Assembly (NCBI RefSeq): GCF_001570525.1
Contig: NZ_BBXC01000033.1
Location: 1-40,180 of the forward strand
Length of the DNA: 40,180 nt
Source: Herbidospora sakaeratensis
GTDB lineage: Bacteria > Actinomycetota > Actinomycetes > Streptosporangiales > Streptosporangiaceae
Direction of reading: 5' to 3'
Shown here: positions 26,240 to 33,967 of the stretch, piece after piece
Position numbering within the stretch: the stretch's first letter is position 1
Layout of the letters: every line of letters starts with the position of its first letter
The notes under the pieces: generated by a model
Seen by the model: only the letters and a program-made list of their open reading frames with translations
The model's database searches: none
What the model was told of the DNA's origin: nothing
Translations under genes and position numbers: made by a program

Positions 26240-26789
26240 TGTGCGAACCGGGCTGGTAGTCCTCCTTGGCGCCGGCGAAGTCCTTGCCGATCGCGGTGAA
26301 GGCGAAGGTCCCGCCGTCGGCGAGGGTGAGGGTGAACGGGACCTCGGCGCCGGGCTCGACCGGCTCCTTGGCATCCATGATCATGATGTGGTCGCCGCCG
26401 GGGGCCAGCTCGTGGCTGCCGCCCGCCGGGACGACGAACCCGCCCTGCTTGGGCTGCATGACCATCTTGCCGTCCTTGTCGACGACCTCGTGCAGCTCGA
26501 TCATCGGCGACAGCGGGCTGGCGCCGGAGACGACCGTGACGTCGGCGGCGGAGTTGTTGACCAGGGTGCCGAAGGCGGCGGTCATGCCCTCCTTGGCGGT
26601 CTTCACCCACGGGTCGGTGATCGACAGGGCGGGGGCGGCCGGGGTGGCGGCCGCCGGGGCGGTGGCCGGGGCGGCGGCCGGAGCGGTGGTGGCGGGGGCG
26701 GCGGCGGTCGGGGTCTCGGCCGAGCCGCAGGAGACGACCGTGGCGGCGGTGGCGAGGGCGAGCAGGGACGACACGAGGCGCGACGACAT
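26232..26789 (-). CDS. PCuAC-family periplasmic copper chaperone, lipoprotein
   Basis: The 185-residue protein has a lipoprotein signal (VVSC lipobox), an Ala/Pro/Thr-rich linker, and a cupredoxin-like PCuAC domain. The copper-binding pattern His-x10-Met-x(about 20)-His-x-Met is visible in ELHEVVDKDGKMVMQ and GGDHIMIMDA. PCuAC (ECuC in Streptomyces) proteins bind Cu(I) outside the membrane and deliver it to copper enzymes. ATG at 26787-26789 is used. It sits between the DyP peroxidase and a small membrane protein in one operon. Confidence 0.92.
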   Translation of the reverse strand: MSSRLVSSLLALATAATVVSCGSAETPTAAAPATTAPAAAPATAPAAATPAAPALSITDPWVKTAKEGMTAAFGTLVNNSAADVTVVSGASPLSPMIELHEVVDKDGKMVMQPKQGGFVVPAGGSHELAPGGDHIMIMDAKEPVEPGAEVPFTLTLADGGTFAFTAIGKDFAGAKEDYQPGSHNG

Positions 26790-26846
26790 GATGAGAAGAA
26801 CCCTTCGGGGAGACGGCAACGTCAGAGAACCGCGCTGAACGGAGGT

Positions 26847-27413
26847 TCAGGCGGCGAGGAGGCTGACGGTGCCGGGAGGCCCCCGGCGGCTGATCTCGTG
26901 TCGGAGGAGCGCCGACGCCGGGATGACGACCCGGTCGATGGGCGCGGCCACCCGCGGATGGGCGGGTTCGACCGCGACGCGCAGCAACAGCAGCAGGCGC
27001 ACTTCGAGGCGGCGCAGCAGCGCCCACACGACCGCCTCGCCCCGCGCCAGCCAGAGCGCCGTGAGCCCGGCCGCCCACGCGTGGGTGACCAGCATGCTCA
27101 GGCTCGGCAGCAGGGTGGTCGGGTGGTGGTGGCCCGCCATCATCGGCTCGACGGCGTGGGCGTAGGAGAACATCAGGTGCAACACGGCCTGGCAGCCCGC
27201 CAGCGCCGGGAAGATCACCCTGGCCGACCGTTCGCGCCCGGCCAGGGCGAGCCCGGCGAGGAACGAGAGGGTCAGCGCCACCAGCACCGCCGGAGCGGTG
27301 GTCGAGCCGCCCGCCCACGCGTGGGCGCCGACGCTCAGCACGACCGAGACCGTCGCGAAGGCGGCGGCCCGGACGACGCGGAACGGCGTCGAGGCTGAGG
27401 TGGCGCTAGTCAT
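26847..27413 (-). CDS. Small multi-pass membrane protein of the copper/DyP operon
   Basis: I cannot name this 188-residue protein. It has about four membrane segments and a His-rich loop (SYAHAVEPMMAGHHHPTT) that could bind metal, followed by a basic C-terminal tail. It is the first gene of the operon with PCuAC and DyP, 57 bp upstream of the chaperone, so a copper-handling role is likely but inferred. ATG at 27411-27413 is chosen because the longer frame adds a charged segment without a ribosome site. It diverges from the PepSY gene at 27516. Confidence 0.78.
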   Translation of the reverse strand: MTSATSASTPFRVVRAAAFATVSVVLSVGAHAWAGGSTTAPAVLVALTLSFLAGLALAGRERSARVIFPALAGCQAVLHLMFSYAHAVEPMMAGHHHPTTLLPSLSMLVTHAWAAGLTALWLARGEAVVWALLRRLEVRLLLLLRVAVEPAHPRVAAPIDRVVIPASALLRHEISRRGPPGTVSLLAA

Positions 27414-27457
27414 GGCGCGGTCATCATCGCACGACGGACGGCCGGGTCCCAACGCCC

Positions 27458-27484
27458 GGGAACCAAACCGGGTGCGGGCACGAC
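27458..27484 (+). promoter_or_regulatory. Possible ECF-type promoter upstream of the PepSY gene
   Basis: GGGAAC (27458-27463), a 17-bp gap and CGAC (27481-27484) resemble the GGAAC/CGTC elements read by many ECF sigma factors. It lies 31 bp before the GTG at 27516. The sigma factor at 24534 is the obvious candidate. The match is partial. Confidence 0.3.
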
Positions 27485-27515
27485 TCCTCTATCGACCGAT
27501 CTCGAGAGGACTCCC

Positions 27516-28979
27516 GTGACCGCCGACCCCCTGCCCCCGCAGGCCCCGCCCCGCCGGGGCGTCTGGGCCCAGCTGCGCCCCCTGCTGCTGCGTCTGCACT
27601 TCTACGCGGGTGTGTTCATCGCGCCGTTCATCCTGGTCGCGGCCGTCACCGGCCTGATCTACACGGCCGCGCCGCAGATCGAGCGTCTGGTGTACGACCA
27701 CGAGCTCCGCGTCCCGGCCGGGCAGACGGTCCAGCCGCTCAGTAAGCAGGTCGCCGCCGCTCGGGCGGCGCACCCCTCCGGCGACGTCACCTCGGTCATG
27801 CCGTCGGTCGACGCGACCAGCTCCACCCGGGTGGTCTTCTCGGACGAGACCGTGCCGGCCGACTACGAGATGGCGGTCTTCGTCGACCCGTACACGCTGG
27901 AGGTGCGCGGCCAGGAGCGGACCTTCGGCCAGTGGCTCGGCGTGCGGGCCTGGATCGACGACCTGCACCGCAACCTTCATCTGGGCGCGTTCGGCCGCAA
28001 CTACAGCGAGCTGGCCGCGAGCTGGATGTGGATCGTCGTCCTCGGCGGCCTGGCCCTGTGGATCGGGCGGCGGCGGAGCACCCGTCGCGTCGTCCTGCCG
28101 GACGTCAGGGCGAAGAAGGGCCGCTCGCGCAACCTGTCGTGGCACGCGGCCACCGGCGTCTGGATCACGCTGGGCCTGCTGCTGCTCTCGATCACCGGCC
28201 TGACCTGGTCGAACCACGCCGGGGCGAAGATCGCCGACGTCCGGACGCTGTTCGACTGGAACTCCCCGCCGCTGGAGACGAGCCTGACGCCGGGTGGCCA
28301 GGCGGCCGAGCACCGGCACGGCGGCGCGGCCCCGGCCGCTCAGGGCGGCGACGCGGTGTTCACCTCGGGCGCCGGCATCGACGGCGTCATGGCCACCGCC
28401 ACCGCGCAGGGCCTGCGCACCCCGCTGTTCATCGCGCCGCCGGCCGACGCCCAGTCGGCGTGGAAGGTCAACGAGAGCAAGCGCGACTGGCCCACCCGCT
28501 TCGACGCGATCACCGTCGACGGGGGCACGGGCGCGGTCGTCGACCGCGTCGACTTCGCCGAGTGGCCCTTCATGGCCAAGATGACCAACTGGACGATCGA
28601 CGCCCACATGGGCATCCTGTTCGGCCTCCCCAACCAGCTCGTGCTGGCCGCCCTCGCGATCGGCCTGATCTTCGTCATCGCGCGCGGCTACGGGATGTGG
28701 TGGCAGCGCCGCCCGGCCGGGCGGCGGTTCGGCCGTCCGGCGCCTCGGGGCGGCCTGCGTTCCCTCACGCCGGGCGTGCTCGTCCTGGTGGCGGCGACCA
28801 CCCTGTTCGTCGCGTACTTCCTGCCGCTGTTCGCGGTCAGCCTGGCCGTCTTCCTGGCGGTCGACGTGCTGCTGGAACGACGGCGGACGACCCGTCCGCC
28901 GGTGCTGGCCGGCACCCTCGACCCGCCGGCGCCGGAGGAGGTCCCGGTCGCGGTCGGCGCGGAGCCCGGCGGGCGTTAG
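27516..28979 (+). CDS. PepSY-associated membrane protein
   Basis: The 487-residue protein has the PepSY_TM layout: an N-terminal segment RLHFYAGVFIAPFILVAAVTGLIY, an extracytoplasmic PepSY-like region, the DDLHRNLHLG motif, then SWHAATGVWITLGLLLLSITGL, a second PepSY-like region and three C-terminal membrane segments. The conserved membrane histidines (LHFYAG, LHRNLHLG, WHAATG, IDAHMG) suggest heme or metal reduction. Proteins of this type sit with siderophore or copper genes and are often called iron-uptake or sulfite-reductase-like membrane proteins. GTG at 27516 follows GAGAGGA. It diverges from the copper chaperone operon, so a metal-reductase role is inferred. Confidence 0.85.
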   Translation: MTADPLPPQAPPRRGVWAQLRPLLLRLHFYAGVFIAPFILVAAVTGLIYTAAPQIERLVYDHELRVPAGQTVQPLSKQVAAARAAHPSGDVTSVMPSVDATSSTRVVFSDETVPADYEMAVFVDPYTLEVRGQERTFGQWLGVRAWIDDLHRNLHLGAFGRNYSELAASWMWIVVLGGLALWIGRRRSTRRVVLPDVRAKKGRSRNLSWHAATGVWITLGLLLLSITGLTWSNHAGAKIADVRTLFDWNSPPLETSLTPGGQAAEHRHGGAAPAAQGGDAVFTSGAGIDGVMATATAQGLRTPLFIAPPADAQSAWKVNESKRDWPTRFDAITVDGGTGAVVDRVDFAEWPFMAKMTNWTIDAHMGILFGLPNQLVLAALAIGLIFVIARGYGMWWQRRPAGRRFGRPAPRGGLRSLTPGVLVLVAATTLFVAYFLPLFAVSLAVFLAVDVLLERRRTTRPPVLAGTLDPPAPEEVPVAVGAEPGGR

Positions 28980-30115
28980 AGGTCCCAGCGAGGGCCGTCG
29001 CCGGTGTCGCGGAGGGTCACCCCGGCCGCCGCGAGCGCCCGCCTGAGCTCGTCGGCCGCCTCGTAGCCGCCCTTCGCGCGCAGCTCCGAACGGAGAGCCA
29101 CGACGGCCGCGACCACGCGGTCGGCGTGGCCCGCCGACGCGCCGAGCCGGGCGATCATCAGCCGGAGCGCGTCGCGCGCCTGGTCGACGCCGCCCTCGTC
29201 GGCCTCGGTGTCGGCGGCCCACTTCAGGATCTCCGCCTCCAGGTCGAGGATCGCCGAGGCGGCGTCGGGGCCGTCGTACCGGGACATCGCCGCCTCGAAA
29301 CGGTCCGCGCAGGCGGCCATGACCTCCGCGAGCGTGACCCCGGCCGAGGCGGGGGCCGGGGGCCGGGTGGTGGGGACCGCGCCCCGGGAGAGGCCGGGCA
29401 GGTCGGTGACGGTCCCGGCCGGGAGCCGGGTCTCGGCGCCGTGGCGGCGGACGGTCAGGGCGCCGCGACCGGACACGGCGATCCGCCCGTCGTCGAGGTC
29501 GACGGTGACGGCGGTGTGCTCGTCGACGCCGAGGATCGCCACGTTGCCGGGGAGTCCGGCCTCCATCGCGGTGAGGCGGCGTTCGCCGAGGTAGCAGTAG
29601 CGGGTGTCGTGGGTGCCGCCCTCGGCGTTGTCGTAGTGGGGGATCACCACGACCCGCAGGCCGAGGGGGCCGAGCAGGTCGAGGCCCGGCCGCCAGTGGG
29701 GGTCGGCGCCGACCTTGTAGATCTCGTACACGGGGACGGTGGCGACCCCGGCGGTGCAGGCGGCGGCCGAGGCGAGCACCGTGACGCCGCGCCGGGCGGC
29801 CACCCGGGCGCGCAGGTCGGCCCCGATCGGGCCCGCCGACCAGCGGTCGAGGGCGTAGGTCGGGCTGCCGGGGCCGGAGAAGACCCAGTCGGCCCCGGCG
29901 ACGTCGTCGGCGGCGGTGACGTCGAGGCCGACGCTGCGGGCGAAGTAGGCGCGGGCGCGGGCGGTGATGTCGGCGGCGTTCTCCTGGAAGGCGTAGGGGG
30001 TGTCCAGCAGCACGGCCCTCGGCTGCCGGCCCAGCGCGCGGGCGGCGGACCGGTGGACCTCCACCATCGTGGGGCTGGTCTCGCCCGACCCCATCAGCAC
30101 GAGTAGTCCCGGCAT
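28976..30115 (-). CDS. Peptidase S51-like domain fused to a CysRS-type C-terminal domain
   Basis: The 379-residue protein has two parts. Residues about 1-215 look like a peptidase-S51/cyanophycinase-type flavodoxin-like fold (LLVLMGSGETSPTMVEVHR, VFSGPGSPTYALDRW, VLASAAACTAGVATVPVYEIYKVG), with a possible nucleophile in SAAACTAG. The C-terminal 100 residues end in VVALRSELRAKGGYEAADELRRALAAAGV and DTGDGPRWDL, which is the C-terminal domain seen in cysteinyl-tRNA synthetases and YqeB-like proteins. The tRNA-synthetase catalytic core is absent. ATG at 30113-30115 follows GAGAGGCG. Its stop overlaps that of the PepSY gene. Function unknown. Confidence 0.8.
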   Translation of the reverse strand: MPGLLVLMGSGETSPTMVEVHRSAARALGRQPRAVLLDTPYAFQENAADITARARAYFARSVGLDVTAADDVAGADWVFSGPGSPTYALDRWSAGPIGADLRARVAARRGVTVLASAAACTAGVATVPVYEIYKVGADPHWRPGLDLLGPLGLRVVVIPHYDNAEGGTHDTRYCYLGERRLTAMEAGLPGNVAILGVDEHTAVTVDLDDGRIAVSGRGALTVRRHGAETRLPAGTVTDLPGLSRGAVPTTRPPAPASAGVTLAEVMAACADRFEAAMSRYDGPDAASAILDLEAEILKWAADTEADEGGVDQARDALRLMIARLGASAGHADRVVAAVVALRSELRAKGGYEAADELRRALAAAGVTLRDTGDGPRWDL

Positions 30116-30192
30116 GGGTGGTTCGCCTCTCGTTGGTTCTCTTCCGTAATGCACCCATATCGCCGTCTGCGGATCAAGCACCATCCTGCGAT

Positions 30193-30212
30193 CAGTACGC
30201 TGCTGCATACTG
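30193..30212. promoter_or_regulatory. Imperfect 20-bp inverted repeat between divergent genes
   Basis: CAGTA and TACTG flank a 10-bp core, and 16 of 20 positions are symmetric. The site lies 25 bp before the GTG at 30237 and 78 bp from the opposing start, so it could regulate either gene. No cognate regulator is evident. Confidence 0.3.
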
Positions 30213-30236
30213 GTCGCAACAAGTGGAGGGGTGCTC

Positions 30237-30722
30237 GTGGACGACCATGGGCTGGTTCCGCTGTCGATCGAGATCCTCGTGCTCCGGGCCGACGAGGGCG
30301 GCTGGCGCTACCGCCGCCTGGTGACCGCGCTGCGCGACGGCGAGACGCCCGACGAGGCGGTGCGCCGTCACGTGGGGGTGGCGGCCGACGACGAGGTCAC
30401 CGTGGTCCATTCCACCAGCTGGCGCTACCAGCCGCGGGGCCGGCTGGTGCTCACCTACGCCGTCTGCCCCGACCCCGACCCGCGACGGCCCGCCGAGGAG
30501 CTGACCGAGTTCCGGCTCGCCCGCGGCCCGGCCCCGGCCCGCCCCGCGCCCGACGACCTGCGGGTCGGCGACGTCGCGGCCCACGCGCTGCGCCACCTTG
30601 CCCATCTGCTGCGCAGCGACCCCGTGGTGGCGGCGGCGTTCGGGGCGGCGCCCGACGTGGTCCGGGGGTTGCGGCGGTTGCCGTCGGAGCTGGTCATGGC
30701 CGGGCCGTCGGCGTCAGGGTGA
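30237..30722 (+). CDS. Uncharacterised small protein
   Basis: I do not recognise this 161-residue protein. It starts SIEILVLRADEGGWRYRRLVTALRDGETPDEAV, reminiscent of the first strands of a Nudix-like fold, but the Nudix box is missing. The second half is helical (VGDVAAHALRHLAHLLRSDPVVAAAFG). GTG at 30237 is preferred over GTG at 30231 because GGAGGG ends one base before the latter and lies at good spacing for the former. It diverges from the S51/CysRS-like gene. No function is proposed. Confidence 0.7.
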   Translation: MDDHGLVPLSIEILVLRADEGGWRYRRLVTALRDGETPDEAVRRHVGVAADDEVTVVHSTSWRYQPRGRLVLTYAVCPDPDPRRPAEELTEFRLARGPAPARPAPDDLRVGDVAAHALRHLAHLLRSDPVVAAAFGAAPDVVRGLRRLPSELVMAGPSASG

Positions 30723-30895
30723 CGGCGGCCGGCGCGGCCGGGTCGAAGAAGTCGCCGCCGACCTCGACCGCACCCGCGCCCGGCAGGGCCTGACGGAAAT
30801 TCCGGTCTAGGCGGCTTGCCGCTTCTGTCCCTACAATCGGCGCCGACACACATGGTTATCATCACCACTTTCACTCCACCTGGGAGCGCCGGCGC
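30723..30895 (+). promoter_or_regulatory. Promoter and Zur-like dyad upstream of the DUF318 permease
   Basis: TACAAT at 30832-30837 is a good -10. Downstream, TGGTTAT-C-ATCACCA (30853-30867) is a 7-1-7 inverted repeat with one mismatched pair, at the place a repressor would block initiation. The 7-1-7 spacing is that of actinobacterial Zur boxes, and the sequence resembles the boxes at 33880 and 33910 in its TAT-C-AT core. Otherwise the gap before the permease holds nothing recognisable. Confidence 0.45.
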
Positions 30896-31909
30896 ATGTC
30901 TGAACGGGTCGAGGTCACGGCCGCCGAGGAGGTGCCGCCGCCGGAATGGGGGCGACGGCGGCCGTTGGGGGCCGTCAGCCCGTGGATCTTCGTCGTGGTC
31001 GTCGGGCTGCTGCTGCTCGGGCGGCTGGTGTTCGCGCCCTACCTGACGGCCCCGGCGCTGCAGGCGTGGGCGACGATCTTCGTGGCCATCTGCGTGCAGG
31101 CGCTGCCGTTCCTGGCCTTCGGGGTGCTGCTGTCGGCCGCGATCACCGCGTTCGTGCCCGCCTCGTTCTGGACCCGGGCGCTGCCGAAGCGGCCGTTCCT
31201 GGCGGTGCCGGTGGCGGGGGCGGCCGGGGCGGTGCTGCCCGGGTGCGAGTGCGCGTCGGTGCCGGTCGCGTCCGGGCTGATGGCGCGCGGTGTGACCCCC
31301 GCCGCCGCGCTGGCGTTCCTGCTGGCCTCGCCGGCGATCAACCCGGTGGTGATCGTCGCCACCGTGGTGGCGTTCCCCGGAGAACCGATGATGGCGGTCG
31401 CGCGGTTCGCGGCGTCGCTCCTGGTCGCGGTCGTGGCGGGGTGGGTGTGGTTGCGCTTCGGCCGCGCCGGCTGGTTGCGCGTCCCCTCGCGGCCGGCCGG
31501 GCACGGGCCGAGGTGGCGGTCGTTCGTCGAGGCGATGCGCCACGACTTCCTGCACGCCGGCGGGTTCCTCGTCGTCGGCGGGGCGACCGCGGCGACGATG
31601 AACGTGGTGGTGCCCCGCGCGTGGCTGGAGTCGGTCGCGGGCGTGCCGGTGTTGTCGGTGCTGGTTCTGGCGCTGCTCGCGGTGATCCTGTCGATCTGCT
31701 CGGAGGCCGACGCGTTCGTGGCCGCCTCGCTGACGTCCTTCTCGCCGACGGCCAAGCTCGCGTTCCTGGTGGTCGGGCCGATGGTCGACCTGAAGCTGAT
31801 CGCCCTGCAGGCCGGGACCTTCGGGCGGCGGTTCGCCGCCCGCTTCATCCCGCTGACGTTCGTACTCGCGGTGGTCGTCAGCCTGGCGGCCGGAGAGGTC
31901 CTGCTGTGA
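30896..31909 (+). CDS. DUF318/UPF0718-family permease
   Basis: The 337-residue protein has about eight membrane segments and the family signatures LPGCECASVPVASGL (two cysteines in a CxC, near residue 115), FLLASPAINPVVI and ILSICSEADAFVAASL. These permeases are related to the ArsP_1 group and are often paired with TIGR03943 proteins, as here: the next gene overlaps by 4 nt (GTGA). In several Gram-positive bacteria such pairs are reported or predicted under zinc control. Together with the candidate Zur-like dyad upstream, a role in zinc or other divalent-metal handling is likely. Direction of transport is unknown. Confidence 0.85.
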   Translation: MSERVEVTAAEEVPPPEWGRRRPLGAVSPWIFVVVVGLLLLGRLVFAPYLTAPALQAWATIFVAICVQALPFLAFGVLLSAAITAFVPASFWTRALPKRPFLAVPVAGAAGAVLPGCECASVPVASGLMARGVTPAAALAFLLASPAINPVVIVATVVAFPGEPMMAVARFAASLLVAVVAGWVWLRFGRAGWLRVPSRPAGHGPRWRSFVEAMRHDFLHAGGFLVVGGATAATMNVVVPRAWLESVAGVPVLSVLVLALLAVILSICSEADAFVAASLTSFSPTAKLAFLVVGPMVDLKLIALQAGTFGRRFAARFIPLTFVLAVVVSLAAGEVLL

Positions 31910-32613
31910 ACCGGCTGACCCAGAGCATGATCCTCATCCTTCTCGGCGGCGCGGTGCTGCGCATCACCACCGTGTCCACCACCTATCTGAACTACGTCAA
32001 GCCCGGCTTCCGGCCCTTCCTGATCGCGGCGGGCGTGGTGGTGCTCGCGCTGGGCGTGATCGGGCTCGTCCAGGAGTGGCGCGAGGCCGCCCACGACGAC
32101 GACCACGATCACTCGCACACGCCGGGGGTGGCCTGGTTGCTGACGCTGCCCGTCTTCGCCATCTTCCTGATCGCCCCGCCCGCGCTCGGCGCCTTCTCGG
32201 CGAGGTCGGAGGAGCCGCAGGCGCGGCCGGTGGCCGCCGCCGAGACCTACGACGCCCTCGCGGCCGGGCGGGTCAACGAGATGACCATCGGCGAGTTCGT
32301 CGGCCGGGCGTGGGGTGAAGGGGCCGATTCGCTGGCCGGACAGCAGGTGAAATTGACGGGCTTCGCCGTGCCGTCGGAGAAGAAGGACCGGTGGTATCTG
32401 GCCCGGATCCAGATCGCCTGCTGCGCGGCCGACGGCGTCGCGGTGAAGGTGGCGGTGCTCGACGCCGACATGCCGCCGGAGAACACCTGGGTGGAGGTGG
32501 TCGGGACGTGGAAACGGCCGCCGTCCGGGAGGCTCGAACCCGGGACCGTCGCCCCCGAACTGACCGCCGTCTCGCTCACCTCGATCCCGCAGCCGGTCGA
32601 ACCCTACGAGTAG
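31906..32613 (+). CDS. TIGR03943-family membrane protein with a His/Asp-rich loop
   Basis: The 235-residue protein has two membrane segments in the N-terminal half, a metal-binding-looking loop DDDHDHSH between segments two and three (residues about 64-71), a third segment, and an extracytoplasmic C-terminal domain with VKLTGFAVPSEKKDRWYLARIQIACCAADGVAVKV. That last block is the hallmark of TIGR03943 (YcgQ-like) proteins. They pair with DUF318 permeases, which is the case here. GTG at 31906 overlaps the permease stop. Zinc is the most likely metal. The 3' end overlaps the convergent MFS gene by 38 bp. Confidence 0.85.
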   Translation: MNRLTQSMILILLGGAVLRITTVSTTYLNYVKPGFRPFLIAAGVVVLALGVIGLVQEWREAAHDDDHDHSHTPGVAWLLTLPVFAIFLIAPPALGAFSARSEEPQARPVAAAETYDALAAGRVNEMTIGEFVGRAWGEGADSLAGQQVKLTGFAVPSEKKDRWYLARIQIACCAADGVAVKVAVLDADMPPENTWVEVVGTWKRPPSGRLEPGTVAPELTAVSLTSIPQPVEPYE

Positions 32614-33853
32614 CCCCCAGCAGGCCCGCCCGCAGCGCCACCAGCCAGGCCGCGCCGGGCAGGGCCATGCACGCGCCGAGGACCGGCAGCAACGCCGCCG
32701 GTCCCAGCGCGTCGAGGAGGGCTCCCGACACGACGGCCGAGACGCCCAGCGAGGCGGTCGCCGTCGCGCTCCACCACGACACCACCCGTCCGCGCAGCTC
32801 GTTGGGGGAGTGACCGAGCAGGACCGCCATCGACACGGGCCCGTAGACGACGTCCGCGCACGCGGCCGCCGCCCAGACGACGAGCGCCCACGCCGCGCTC
32901 GACGGCAGCCCCAGCGCGGCGGTGCACAGGCCCTCCCCGACGCACGACCACCCGAGGACGGCCAGCCGCCGTTCCTCGGGAAGCCGCTTCAGCCGGGGCG
33001 CGGCGACCAGCAGCACGACCGCCCCGGCGAGCCCCTGCACCGCGTAGAACCAGCCCGTGCCGCCGTCGCCCAGGTCGTGGACCTGGACGGCGAGCGCGGT
33101 CATGGCCGTGATCGAGCCGCCCAGGCCCAGGCAGAAGACCGCCTCCAGGAGGAGCAGCGCCGAGACGAGCCGGCTGCGCCGGACCGCGCGCAGGCCCTCG
33201 CGGAAGGCGCGCAACCCGCGCGCCGCCCCCGGCCCGGTGTCGCCGCGCCGGTCGCCGCGCCGGACCTTGGCGGTGAAGTGGAACGACACCAGGAACGACA
33301 CCGCGTTGACCACGAACGCCCACCGCCAGCCGACCAGCGTGACGGCGGCGGCCCCGGCCAGCCCGCCGACCGCCTGGAACAACAGGCCGTTGACCTGGAC
33401 CGCCGCGGCGTAGAGCACGCTCTCCTCCGGCCGCACGAGTGACGGCATCCAGGCGTTGCGCGCGGCCTGGAAGACGAAGCCCACGGCGGCCGAGGCGAAG
33501 GTGAGCGGGTAGGCGAGCCAGATCGTGGCGGGGCTGTCGGCCAGCAGGAACGCCAGCGCGAGCACGGCCAGCACGCCGTCGCCGGCCAGCATGATCGTTC
33601 GGCGGTCGAGCCGGTCGGCCAGCACGCCGCCCCACGTCCCGAACAGGATGCCGGGCAGGTAGCGCATGGCCAGTGACGCGCCAGCCGCCACGGCCGCGCC
33701 GGTGTGCTCGTACAACATGGCGAACACGGCCACGGCCGTGAACCAGCCTCCGCAGACGCTGACCAGGTTGCCCAGCCACAACAGCCGGAAGTCCCGGTTG
33801 CCGGCCAGCAACGAGCCCAGACCGGCGGCGCTCCGCTCCTCGATGTCGGTCAC
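32576..33853 (-). CDS. MFS transporter, enterobactin-exporter/YbtX-like
   Basis: The 425-residue protein has about twelve membrane segments in two halves. The MFS motif GGVLADRLDRR lies between segments two and three, and the N-terminal FRLLWLGNLVSVCGGWFTAVAV is typical of the EntS-like MFS subgroup. I chose GTG at 33853 (VTDIEERSAAG), since the AT-rich upstream extension of the frame runs through the operator region. It diverges from two ABC half-transporters across a region with two Zur/Fur-like boxes; MFS plus an ABC pair recalls YbtX/YbtPQ and similar metallophore loci. Export or uptake of a metal-binding product is the likely role, by context. Confidence 0.85.
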   Translation of the reverse strand: MTDIEERSAAGLGSLLAGNRDFRLLWLGNLVSVCGGWFTAVAVFAMLYEHTGAAVAAGASLAMRYLPGILFGTWGGVLADRLDRRTIMLAGDGVLAVLALAFLLADSPATIWLAYPLTFASAAVGFVFQAARNAWMPSLVRPEESVLYAAAVQVNGLLFQAVGGLAGAAAVTLVGWRWAFVVNAVSFLVSFHFTAKVRRGDRRGDTGPGAARGLRAFREGLRAVRRSRLVSALLLLEAVFCLGLGGSITAMTALAVQVHDLGDGGTGWFYAVQGLAGAVVLLVAAPRLKRLPEERRLAVLGWSCVGEGLCTAALGLPSSAAWALVVWAAAACADVVYGPVSMAVLLGHSPNELRGRVVSWWSATATASLGVSAVVSGALLDALGPAALLPVLGACMALPGAAWLVALRAGLLGATRRVRPAAGSR

Positions 33854-33879
33854 GCGAGGACCGTACCGTGCAAAGAAAA

Positions 33880-33932
33880 TGAAAACCATCCCCAAAATTT
33901 CGTTGACAATGAAAATCATTCTCGCCTAGCGT
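33880..33932. promoter_or_regulatory. Two Zur/Fur-like boxes and an embedded forward promoter
   Basis: TGAAAAT-C-ATTCTCG (33910-33924) closely fits the actinobacterial Zur consensus TGAAAATNATTTTCA, and the wider GACAATGAAAATCATTCTC matches 16 of 19 positions of the classical Fur box. A weaker second box, TGAAAACCATCCCCA, lies at 33880-33894; dyad centres are 30 bp apart. TTGACA (33903-33908) and TAGCGT (33927-33932) with an 18-bp spacer make a promoter whose spacer is filled by the main box, so a bound repressor would shut it. The backward MFS gene would be covered too. Zur is preferred because iron control in this phylum uses DtxR/IdeR boxes. Confidence 0.65.
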
Positions 33933-33967
33933 CTCTCCCGGCTCACCCGTCGGAAAGGAGGCGAAAC

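Noticed and set aside
33854-33919. N-terminal extension of the MFS protein
   Set aside because: It is AT-rich, overlaps the weaker Zur-like box and lacks a ribosome site; GTG at 33853 begins the conserved part.
33908-33926. Classical iron Fur box
   Set aside because: The match is 16/19, but iron control in actinobacteria normally uses DtxR/IdeR sites of different sequence; the 7-1-7 core fits Zur better. Not excluded.
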